Below, piece by piece: positions 40,457 through 47,807 of a stretch of DNA of 64,000 nt. This DNA comes from Anaeromyxobacter diazotrophicus (GTDB lineage: Bacteria > Myxococcota > Myxococcia > Myxococcales > Anaeromyxobacteraceae). The stretch spans positions 372,001 to 436,000 of the forward strand of contig NZ_BJTG01000004.1 in the NCBI RefSeq assembly GCF_013340205.1. Direction: 5' to 3'. The translations under genes and the position numbers were made by a program. Position 1 is the first letter of the stretch. Each line of letters begins with the position of its first letter. Below the pieces are notes generated by a model that worked only from the letters and a program-made list of their open reading frames with translations, did no database searches and was not told the DNA's origin.

Positions 40457-42640
40457 ATGTCCCGCCGCTATGAGCTGAAGCCCGCCGCCCGGCCGAAGGG
40501 TGCGCTCCACTACGCCGGGCTCCTCAACGAGGAGCAGCAGGCGGTCGTCGAGGCCGGCGGCGGCCCCATCCTCGTCATCGCCGGCGCCGGCTCCGGGAAG
40601 ACCCGCACCCTCACCTGGCGGGTGGCGCGGCTGCTCCACGAGGGCGCCGCGCCCGAGTCGATCCTCCTGCTAACCTTCACCAACAAGGCGGCGCGCGAGA
40701 TGCTGCGCCGGGTGGAGGAGGTGGCGCGCACCGACACCCGGCAGCTGTGGGGCGGCACCTTCCACCACGTCGCCCACCGGGTCCTGCGCGAGCACGCCCC
40801 CGCGCTCGGCTACGCGAAGGGCTACTCCATCCTCGACCGCGAGGACGCGAAGGACGTCATGAGCGCCGCCATCGCCGACTGCGGCCTGGCCGTCGGCGCA
40901 CGGCGCTTCCCCAAGGCGGACGTGGTCGTCGACCTCGTCTCGATGGCGGTGAACACCCAGACCCCGCTCGCCGAGGTGCTCGCCGACCAGCGCCCGCAGT
41001 TCCTGCCGCTCGCCGACGACGTCCTGCGGGTGGCGCGCCGCTACGCCGAGCGCAAGCAGGCCATCAACGCGATGGACTTCGACGACCTGCTCATGAACTG
41101 GAAGGTGCTGCTGGTCGAGCACGAGCCGGTGCGGCGGCTCCTCGCCGAACGCTTCCAGCACGTGCTGGTGGACGAGTACCAGGACACGAACAAGCTGCAG
41201 GGGGACGTGGTGGACCTCCTCGCCGGCGCCAACCGCAACCTGTGCGTGGTGGGCGACGACGCCCAGTGCATCTACGGCTTCCGCGGCGCGCACTTCCAGA
41301 ACATCCTCGGCTTCGAGGAGCGCTACCCGGACGCCCGGCGCTTCGACCTCACCGTCAACTACCGGTCCACGCCGCAGATCCTCGAGCTCGCCAACGCCTC
41401 CATCGCCTACAACGTGAAGCAGTTCGAGAAGGCGCTCACCAGCGTCCGGCCCGACGGCGCGCTGCCGGCGCTGGTGCCGTGCCGGGACGTGCAGCAGCAG
41501 GCGGAGTTCGTGGCGCAGCGCATCCTCGAGCTGCGCGACGAGGGGGTGCCGCTGCCGGAGATGTGCGTCCTCTACCGCGCCCACCACCACGCGATGGAGA
41601 TCCAGTTCGAGCTGGCGCGGCGGGGCATCCCGTTCGTCGTCCGCTCCGGGGTGCGCTTCTTCGAGGCGGCGCACATCAAGGACGTCCTCGCGCACCTGCG
41701 CTTCGCGCAGAACCCGGGCGACGAGCTGGCGCTGAAGCGCGCGCTCCGGCTCGCGCCCGGCATCGGCAGCGCCACCGCCGACGCGGTGTGGAGCGCGCTC
41801 GCCGCCCGGCGCCGGGGCGGGGAGGGGGGCGTCGACGAGCTGCTCTCGCCCGACGTGGCCGGGCACGTCCCGCCCAAGGGGCGCGCCGGCTACCGGCGCC
41901 TGTGCGACCTGTTGCGGAAGCTCGCCCGCGCCCCCACCTCCGACCTGCCCGGCGAGGCCATCGAGCTCGTGCTCGCGGAGGGGTACGAGGAGCGGCTCAA
42001 GGCCGAGTTCGTGAACGCCGACTCGCGCCTCGAGGACCTCCGGCAGCTCGCCGAGTACGCCCGCGGCTACGAGGGCACCGAGGCGTTCCTCTCCGAGATC
42101 GCGCTCCTCAGCGAGCTCTCCGCCGAGACCGTCTCCGAGGGGGTTGAGCCGGACGAGAAGCTGGTGCTCTCGAGCGTGCACCAGGCGAAGGGGCTGGAGT
42201 GGCGGGCGGTGTTCCTGGTGTGGCTCGCCGACGGCCGCTTCCCGAGCGCGCAGGCGCTCCGCGACCGCGACGGCGAGGAGGAGGAGCGGCGCCTCTTCTA
42301 CGTCGCCTGCACCCGCGCCAAGGACGAGCTCTACCTCTGCTTCCCCATCATGGCCGCGCCCCGCGACCGGGAGCGGGTGGTGCTGAAGGCCTCCCGCTTC
42401 GTGGAGGAGCTGCCCGGCGAGCCGCCGGTGTACGAGCGCTGGCAGCTCGACGAGCCCGCCGCGGTGCCCGCCCTGCCGGCCGCGAACGACCCGGCCGCGC
42501 TGCCCTCCGGCGTGGCCGGCACCGAAGGCGCGCGCGTCATCCCGCTCCTGTTCGGGAAGGCGCCCGAGCCCCGGCCGCCCGCAGGCGGGGAGGGGCCGGG
42601 GCCGGACGACCCGGAGGGCGGCGACGACGTGCCGTTCTGA
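40457..42640 (+). CDS. UvrD/PcrA-type superfamily 1 DNA helicase
   Basis: 727 residues. Motifs in order: Q-motif LNEEQQAVVEAGGGP, Walker A GAGSGKTRT, LTFTNKAAREM, Walker B VDEYQDTN, GDDAQCIYGFRGA, LTVNYRST, VLSSVHQAKGLEWRAVFL, YVACTRAKDELYL. This is a 3'-5' helicase of repair or replication-conflict pathways. It is compact and lacks the UvrD C-terminal UvrB/RNAP-binding region; the tail is Pro/Gly/Asp-rich. UvrD, PcrA and Rep are not distinguishable here. Confidence 0.92.
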   Translation: MSRRYELKPAARPKGALHYAGLLNEEQQAVVEAGGGPILVIAGAGSGKTRTLTWRVARLLHEGAAPESILLLTFTNKAAREMLRRVEEVARTDTRQLWGGTFHHVAHRVLREHAPALGYAKGYSILDREDAKDVMSAAIADCGLAVGARRFPKADVVVDLVSMAVNTQTPLAEVLADQRPQFLPLADDVLRVARRYAERKQAINAMDFDDLLMNWKVLLVEHEPVRRLLAERFQHVLVDEYQDTNKLQGDVVDLLAGANRNLCVVGDDAQCIYGFRGAHFQNILGFEERYPDARRFDLTVNYRSTPQILELANASIAYNVKQFEKALTSVRPDGALPALVPCRDVQQQAEFVAQRILELRDEGVPLPEMCVLYRAHHHAMEIQFELARRGIPFVVRSGVRFFEAAHIKDVLAHLRFAQNPGDELALKRALRLAPGIGSATADAVWSALAARRRGGEGGVDELLSPDVAGHVPPKGRAGYRRLCDLLRKLARAPTSDLPGEAIELVLAEGYEERLKAEFVNADSRLEDLRQLAEYARGYEGTEAFLSEIALLSELSAETVSEGVEPDEKLVLSSVHQAKGLEWRAVFLVWLADGRFPSAQALRDRDGEEEERRLFYVACTRAKDELYLCFPIMAAPRDRERVVLKASRFVEELPGEPPVYERWQLDEPAAVPALPAANDPAALPSGVAGTEGARVIPLLFGKAPEPRPPAGGEGPGPDDPEGGDDVPF

Positions 42641-42682
42641 CGGCGCGCCGGCGCCAGCAGCGCCCTCCCGGGCCGCGGTCAC

Positions 42683-43729
42683 TCACCGCGCGCGCTTCGC
42701 ATTCTGGCGCTCGCGCTGCTCGATCTGGAGCCGCACCTGCTTCACCCACTCGAGCGAGGCGCGCTCCTCGGCGGTGATCCCCGCCGCGCTCGCCTCGCCC
42801 ACCGCGGCCGCCTGCCCGCCGTGCCGCGCCCGCTCTTGGTAGCGGAGGAAGTTCGGGATGGCGATCGCCGCCAGGATGCCGATCATGGCGACCGCGAAGA
42901 GCGGCGCCGCCGCGGGCCCGCCCGCGAGCCCGCCCACCACCGGCGACACGAGCCACGCGAGCGGGTGGCGCCGCACGCCCGCGCTCGCCTGCGCCTGGGA
43001 GACCTGCTGCAGCGCGACGACCCGCTTGCACAGGTAGGGGTGGGTCGCGGAGAGCTCCAGCGCCGCCATCCAGAAGCCGCCGGTCTCGCTGTGCTGGGCG
43101 GTGAAGGCGCCCAGGTCGGCGCGGCTCGCCACGCGGCCACCGGCGGCCAGCACCAGCAGCGCGCGGGCGGCCTGCTCGAGGTCGCCCGCCACCCTGAGCC
43201 CGCACCGGTCGGCGGTGTACTCGCGCGCGCGGCTGTAGGCTGCGCCGAGCCAGGGGACGAGGTGGAACGGGAGCAGGAAGGTGCTCCAGCGGAGGTGGCC
43301 GGCCGCGAGGTGCCCGACCTCGTGCCCGACGAGGAAGTCGAGCTGCCGCGGGTCCTGGCACTGGTCGAGGAGGTCCGAGAGCAGGATGACGAAGCGGCGC
43401 GAGAAGAGCCGGGTGGCGAAGGCGTTGAGCGCGCCGCCGCCCTGGACGACGTAGACCTCGGGCGCCCCGTCCAGCCCGAGCCGCTCGGCGGCCGCCTTCA
43501 CGCTCGCGTGCACCTCCGGCAGCTGGCGCTCGGAGACACGCACCCCGTTGCCGCGCACGTGGGCGAGGAACAGCGCCCGCGCCGCCAGCACGAAGAGGCC
43601 GATGAGCGCTCCGTAGAGGAGGCCGACGATCGACACCACGAGCGCGGTCCACGCGAGGCCCGAGAACACCGCGCCCAGCTTGAACAGGGTGCGCTCGCGA
43701 GGCAGCTGCAGGCTCGAATCGAAGGCCAT
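42683..43729 (-). CDS. M48 family metallopeptidase with a type IV pilin-like membrane segment
   Basis: 348 residues. Two N-terminal membrane segments, then the zinc site HEVGH in FLVGHEVGHLAAGH with downstream Glu in AREYTADRCGL, as in HtpX/Ste24-type membrane peptidases that act on membrane proteins. Unusual is the stretch around residues 277-300, FAVAMIGILAAIAIPNFLRYQ, nearly the conserved hydrophobic N-terminus of type IV pilins, but internal and without the GF/E processing site. The last ~45 residues are helical and charged. Divergent from the Hsp70 gene. Confidence 0.88.
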   Translation of the reverse strand: MAFDSSLQLPRERTLFKLGAVFSGLAWTALVVSIVGLLYGALIGLFVLAARALFLAHVRGNGVRVSERQLPEVHASVKAAAERLGLDGAPEVYVVQGGGALNAFATRLFSRRFVILLSDLLDQCQDPRQLDFLVGHEVGHLAAGHLRWSTFLLPFHLVPWLGAAYSRAREYTADRCGLRVAGDLEQAARALLVLAAGGRVASRADLGAFTAQHSETGGFWMAALELSATHPYLCKRVVALQQVSQAQASAGVRRHPLAWLVSPVVGGLAGGPAAAPLFAVAMIGILAAIAIPNFLRYQERARHGGQAAAVGEASAAGITAEERASLEWVKQVRLQIEQRERQNAKRAR

Positions 43730-43924
43730 GGTCGTCCCCTCCCAGGGAGAGCTCGTGGGTGTGACGGCGGGTCCTATCACGGAGCGTGACGAGGCCGGCG
43801 GCCTTTCGCGCGGGCGGCGGTGTGGAGACAGGCCCCGAGGTGGTTGCCGTCGCTGCACGGGCCCACAGGCGCGCCGGCCCCGGGGCCGAGCGCGGGGCCC
43901 GGGGGTTCGTGCTACACCTGGCGC

Positions 43925-45541
43925 ATGGCCGGCGCGCCCCCTCGCGAGAAGCCCATCCTCGGCATCGACCTCGGCACCACCAACACCTGCGTGGCGCACG
44001 TGCGGAACCGCATCCCGCGCGTCGTGCCCACCGACAAGGGCAGCCTGGTCCTGCCGAGCGTGGTGGCGCTCTCCGACCGGGGCGAGTTCCTGGTGGGCGG
44101 CGTCGCCAAGGACCAGATGGTCACGAACCCCAAGAAGACGATCTACGGGGCGAAGCGGCTCATCGGGCGCAAGTTCAACTCGGTGGTGGTGCAGGAGCTG
44201 CGCAGCTACTACTCGTACGACATCGTCGAGGGGCCGAACGGCGAGGCGGCGGTGGCGCTGGGCGACGAGGTCCGGACGCTGCCGCAGGTCTCCGCGCTCG
44301 TGCTGGAGCACGTGAAGAAGATCGCCGAGGCGTTCCTCGGCCGGCCCATGGGCGAGGCGGTCATCTCGGTGCCCGCCTACTACAACGACAACCAGCGCCA
44401 GGCGGTGAAGGAGGCGGGGCGGCTGGCGGGCTTCGAGGTGAAGCGGATCGTGAACGAGCCGACCGCCGCCGCGCTCGCCTACGGCTTCAACCGCGGGCTC
44501 GACCAGAAGATCCTGGTCTACGACCTGGGCGGCGGCACCTTCGACGTCTCGGTGCTGCAGCTCAACGGCAACGTCTTCGAGGTGCTCGCCACCGGCGGCG
44601 ACACCTTCCTCGGCGGCGCAGACTTCGACAACCGCATCATCGACTACGCGCTGGAGGCGTTCTGGCGCGACCACAAGATCGACCTGGCCGGCTCGCCCAT
44701 CGCCATGCAGCGCATCAAGGGCGCGGCCGAGGCCGCCAAGATCGACCTCACCCTCATCCCGCACGCGTCGCTCGAGCTGCCCTTCATCGAGGAGAAGAAG
44801 GGCCGGCCGCTCGACCTGCGCCTGCCGCTCTCGCGCTCGCAGCTCGACGAGCTCACCGTCGACCTCGTCGACCGCACCTTCCAGATCTGCGACCAGGTGC
44901 TGGCCGAGAAGGGCCTGCAGCCGTCGCAGATCGACGAGATCATCCTGGTGGGCGGCCAGTCGCGGATGCCGCTCGTGCAGGAGAAGATCCGCCAGCACTT
45001 CGGGAAGCCGCCGCGCAAGGGCGTCCACCCCGACGAGTGTGTCGCGCTGGGCGCGGCGCTGCTCGGCGACTCGCTCGACCAGATCGACTCGGTGACGCTG
45101 GTGGACGTGCTCTCCATGCCCATCGGGGTGGGCACGCCCCAGAACCGCTTCCGCCGCCTGCTCGAGAAGAACAACGCCATCCCGTGCTCGCGCTCCTTCC
45201 GGCTGCCGCCGCCGCGCGAGCCGGGGCAGCCCATCGAGCTCGACATCTACCAGGGCGACTCGGACGACATCGTCGACGACGAGTTCCTCGGCTCGATCCG
45301 GCTCCCCGCCGCCGCCACCGGCCGCCGCGTGGACTTCAAGCTCGACGAGGAGTGCCTGCTCAAGGTGGTCTTCGACGACCCCGAGCAGGGCATGCGGCAG
45401 GTGGACTTCGCGACCCGCGACACCCCCGAGGCGCTGCGGCGCGCGCTGGCGGAGCGGGCCGCGCGCCACGGCGCCGAGCCGAGCGACCCCGAGGTGCGGC
45501 GCGGCGGCGGGCTCTTCGGCTGGCTGCGGCGCGGCGCCTGA
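43925..45541 (+). CDS. Hsp70/DnaK-like chaperone without the helical lid
   Basis: 538 residues from ATG 43925. Actin-like ATPase 1-~390: [70 protein letters not shown] beta-sandwich substrate domain follows (about 405-510: [26 protein letters not shown]), then [10 protein letters not shown]. Canonical DnaK is about 640 residues, so the alpha-helical lid and EEVD-like end are absent. Followed 11 bases later by an SCP2-like gene and then by a coil protein; possibly one operon. Confidence 0.87.
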   Translation: MAGAPPREKPILGIDLGTTNTCVAHVRNRIPRVVPTDKGSLVLPSVVALSDRGEFLVGGVAKDQMVTNPKKTIYGAKRLIGRKFNSVVVQELRSYYSYDIVEGPNGEAAVALGDEVRTLPQVSALVLEHVKKIAEAFLGRPMGEAVISVPAYYNDNQRQAVKEAGRLAGFEVKRIVNEPTAAALAYGFNRGLDQKILVYDLGGGTFDVSVLQLNGNVFEVLATGGDTFLGGADFDNRIIDYALEAFWRDHKIDLAGSPIAMQRIKGAAEAAKIDLTLIPHASLELPFIEEKKGRPLDLRLPLSRSQLDELTVDLVDRTFQICDQVLAEKGLQPSQIDEIILVGGQSRMPLVQEKIRQHFGKPPRKGVHPDECVALGAALLGDSLDQIDSVTLVDVLSMPIGVGTPQNRFRRLLEKNNAIPCSRSFRLPPPREPGQPIELDIYQGDSDDIVDDEFLGSIRLPAAATGRRVDFKLDEECLLKVVFDDPEQGMRQVDFATRDTPEALRRALAERAARHGAEPSDPEVRRGGGLFGWLRRGA

Positions 45542-45552
45542 GGCGGTGCGGC

Positions 45553-45981
45553 GTGCTCTTCCCCTCGCGGCCCTGGGTCGAGGCGGTGGTCGAGGCGGCG
45601 AACCGTCAGCCCGCGCTGGCGCAGGCGCTCGCGGGGCTGGGCGCCGACCTGGCGGCGGTGGTGGAGCCGGAGCCGCCGCACCTGCCGCGCGCCTTCGCCG
45701 TGTACGGGCGGCAGGAGCGCGGCCGGATCGCCGTGGTGCGCGTGCTCGCCGACGAGGACGAGCTGTGGGAGCTCGCGCCCGCCTACGTGGTGCGCGCGAG
45801 CTACCGCGTCTGGAAGGCGCTCCTGCGCGGCGAGGACCCCGTGCGGGCGGCGCTCAGCGGCCGCGTCCGGGTGGAGGGCGACCTGCAGGCGCTGGTGCGG
45901 CGGGCCGGTTATCGTCCTCTCGTCGACGCCGCGCTGGCGAGCGTCGCCACCGAGTTCGTCGACGAGGGGAGGACGCCTTGA
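45553..45981 (+). CDS. SCP2-like sterol/lipid-binding domain protein
   Basis: 142 residues from GTG 45553. The C-terminal part (YVVRASYRVWKALLRGEDPVRAALSGRVRVEGDLQALVR) has the pattern of SCP2-type domains (hydrophobic strand, short helix, then a D-G-D-L-like turn). Lipid binding is inferred from that pattern. It lies between an Hsp70 variant and a coil protein, and its stop overlaps the start of the latter (TTGA). Confidence 0.65.
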   Translation: MLFPSRPWVEAVVEAANRQPALAQALAGLGADLAAVVEPEPPHLPRAFAVYGRQERGRIAVVRVLADEDELWELAPAYVVRASYRVWKALLRGEDPVRAALSGRVRVEGDLQALVRRAGYRPLVDAALASVATEFVDEGRTP

Positions 45982-46289
45982 GCAAGGGGATCGCGGGAGG
46001 GCTCCTGGAGCAGGGCGCGCGGGCGGTGAGCCGGGCCGCGGGCGCGGTCCTGTCCGACCCGCGCGGGCAGGAGGCGGTGGCGCGCGCGGTCGGCCTCGCC
46101 CAGCGCGGGCTGCGGACGTTCGAGGCCGTCCAGGAGCGGGCGCTGCACGCCGCCGGCCTGGCCGCGCGCCCCGACTACCACGAGCTCCGCAAGCAGGTGG
46201 CGCGCCTCAAGCGCAAGGCGCGGGAGCTCTCCGAGAAGCTCGAGGCGGGCGGCGGCGCCGGTCCTGACGACGGCGACGGTTCACGTTGA
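45978..46289 (+). CDS. small coiled-coil protein
   Basis: 103 residues from TTG 45978 overlapping the previous stop. Ala-rich helical N-terminal two thirds (ARAVSRAAGAVLSDPRGQEAVARAVGLAQRG) and a C-terminal coil ELRKQVARLKRKARELSEKLE, then a Gly/Asp tail. The layout recalls phasin-like or polyhydroxyalkanoate-associated helical proteins, but no family is clear. Its end overlaps the -35 box of the tRNA-Val promoter. Confidence 0.62.
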   Translation: MSKGIAGGLLEQGARAVSRAAGAVLSDPRGQEAVARAVGLAQRGLRTFEAVQERALHAAGLAARPDYHELRKQVARLKRKARELSEKLEAGGGAGPDDGDGSR

Positions 46290-46315
46290 CACCCCGGGGC
46301 CCTCGTCGGCATACT
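46286..46315 (+). promoter_or_regulatory. sigma-70-type promoter for tRNA-Val
   Basis: TTGACA, 18 bases, CATACT, 21 bases before the tRNA 5' end. Confidence 0.6.
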
Positions 46316-46336
46316 CCGCCCCCGTTTTCTCAGTCA

Positions 46337-46408
46337 GGGCGCTTAGCTCAGCGGTAGAGCACAGCCTTCACACGGCTGGGGTCGCAGGTTCGAAACCTGC
46401 AGCGCCCA
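46337..46408 (+). tRNA. tRNA-Val (anticodon CAC)
   Basis: 72-base cloverleaf: acceptor GGGCGCT/AGCGCCC, D-arm AGCTCAGCGGTAGAGC, anticodon stem CAGCC/GGCTG with loop TTCACAC, T-arm GCAGG-TTCGAAA-CCTGC. CCA is not encoded, as the sequence after the discriminator A is CTC. Confidence 0.95.
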
Positions 46409-46412
46409 CTCT

Positions 46413-46460
46413 GAAGGGCCGGTGGTTCCGGAGCGATCCGGGGCGGCCGGCCCTTCGTGT
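46413..46460 (+). terminator. terminator after tRNA-Val
   Basis: Stem GAAGGGCCGG/CCGGCCCTTC (10 bp, perfect) with a 24-nt GC-rich loop followed by GTGTTCC, five bases after the tRNA. The T-tract is weak. It also lies beyond the stop of the converging histidine kinase. Confidence 0.65.
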
Positions 46461-46486
46461 TCCTGGCGAGGCGCGCCGCCCGCCCG

Positions 46487-47653
46487 CTACGCCTCGAGGA
46501 GGAGCTCGAACCAGGTCCCGTCGGCGGCCGAGGTGGTGAAGCGCACCCTCCCGCCGAGGAGGCGCTCGCCGAAGAGCTTCATGGAGTAGGTCCCGTGGCC
46601 GCGTCCCTCGCCGCGCTTGGTGGTGAAGTGACGCTGGAAGATGCGCGGCACGACGGCGGCCGGGATCGCGCCGGGGTTCCAGACGCGAAACGCGACGGCG
46701 TCCTGCAGCCGGTCGACCACCAGGCGGACCGTCCCGCCGCGCGGCGTCGCCTCGAGCGCGTTCACGACCATGTTCACGAGGACGTGCTGCAGCGGCGCGG
46801 GGTCGGTGACGACCGCCAGCCCCTCCGGCGCCGCGCCGAGCGCGAGGCGCCGGCCCTCGTGCGCCGGGTGGCCGGTGACGGTGCGCCGGACGAGGTCGAG
46901 CGCCGCGGCCACCGGCACCGGGCGCCGGCTGGCGGCGTACGCGCCGGGCTCGCCGCGGGTCATGGCGCGCTGCAGGTGGACCTCGCGCACCAGGTGCTCG
47001 CTCAGGACCACGACGTCGTCGGCCGCCTCGACGGCCTCGCCGGGGTCGAGCGGATCGCGGAGCACCTCGCCCGCCGACTTGAGCCCGATGGCCAGGTTCG
47101 CGAGGTCGTGCAGGAAGACGCGCTCGAGCTGCGCCCGCTGGCTGGCCCGGGTCACGTCGACGAGCGAGACCACCGTGAACCGCGCCCCCTCCAGCTCGAG
47201 CGGCGCGGCGCGCGCCCGCAGCTCGAGGTGTTCCTCCGCGCCGGCCCAGCGCCGGGCCAGGTGGCAGGTGCGCTCCTCGGCGCGGCCGGCCCGCCCCGCG
47301 ATGAGGAGGGCGACGGCCTGGCCGCACGAGGCGCAGGCGCGCCCCGTGCCGCAGCCGTCGGGGCCGTCGTCCGCGTGCGCGCAGGCGAGCGCCTCGCCCG
47401 GGCGCAGCCCCAGCACGTCCTCCGGCCGCTCCACGCCGGCGAGGCCGAGGTAGGCGGCGTTGACGGCGACGATCTGGCGATGCCCGTCGAGCACCACCGC
47501 CGCCGCGCCGCTGGCCTGGAGGAGCGCGGTCAGGAGGGGCGTCCGGGCCGCCTGGGCCAGCTCCGCCGCCAGCGCCGCGGGGTCGGTGCGCCCCGCGGGC
47601 AGGTAGCGGGTCGGAGCACCGCCGGAGCCGTCGCGTCCCGCCGCGTCGTCCAT
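46487..47653 (-). CDS. PAS-domain sensor histidine kinase
   Basis: 388 residues from ATG 47653. About 45-165: PAS domain (LLQASGAAAVVLDGHRQIVAVNAAYL) carrying four Cys in CAHADDGPDGC...CASCG, as seen in other cytosolic PAS kinases, perhaps a metal or redox site. About 190-260: dimerisation helix with His in FLHDLANLAIGLKSAGEVL. About 270-385: ATPase, with the N box VLVNMVVNALEATP, G1/G2 boxes around RGEGRGHGTYSMKLFGERL. No membrane segment, no cognate regulator adjacent; probably an orphan cytoplasmic sensor. Confidence 0.87.
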   Translation of the reverse strand: MDDAAGRDGSGGAPTRYLPAGRTDPAALAAELAQAARTPLLTALLQASGAAAVVLDGHRQIVAVNAAYLGLAGVERPEDVLGLRPGEALACAHADDGPDGCGTGRACASCGQAVALLIAGRAGRAEERTCHLARRWAGAEEHLELRARAAPLELEGARFTVVSLVDVTRASQRAQLERVFLHDLANLAIGLKSAGEVLRDPLDPGEAVEAADDVVVLSEHLVREVHLQRAMTRGEPGAYAASRRPVPVAAALDLVRRTVTGHPAHEGRRLALGAAPEGLAVVTDPAPLQHVLVNMVVNALEATPRGGTVRLVVDRLQDAVAFRVWNPGAIPAAVVPRIFQRHFTTKRGEGRGHGTYSMKLFGERLLGGRVRFTTSAADGTWFELLLEA

Positions 47654-47807
47654 GGGTGAAGATGATAGCGGGTCCTGCGGCGCGCGGATGCCCCCTGCTC
47701 GCGGGCGCCGCGGGCGGGCGCGCACCGCGCGCAGGGGACGCCGGCGGCGCGGGGCGATCGACCCCACAGCGCCGCACAGCGCCCCACGGCGACCGCGCTC
47801 GCCTTCC

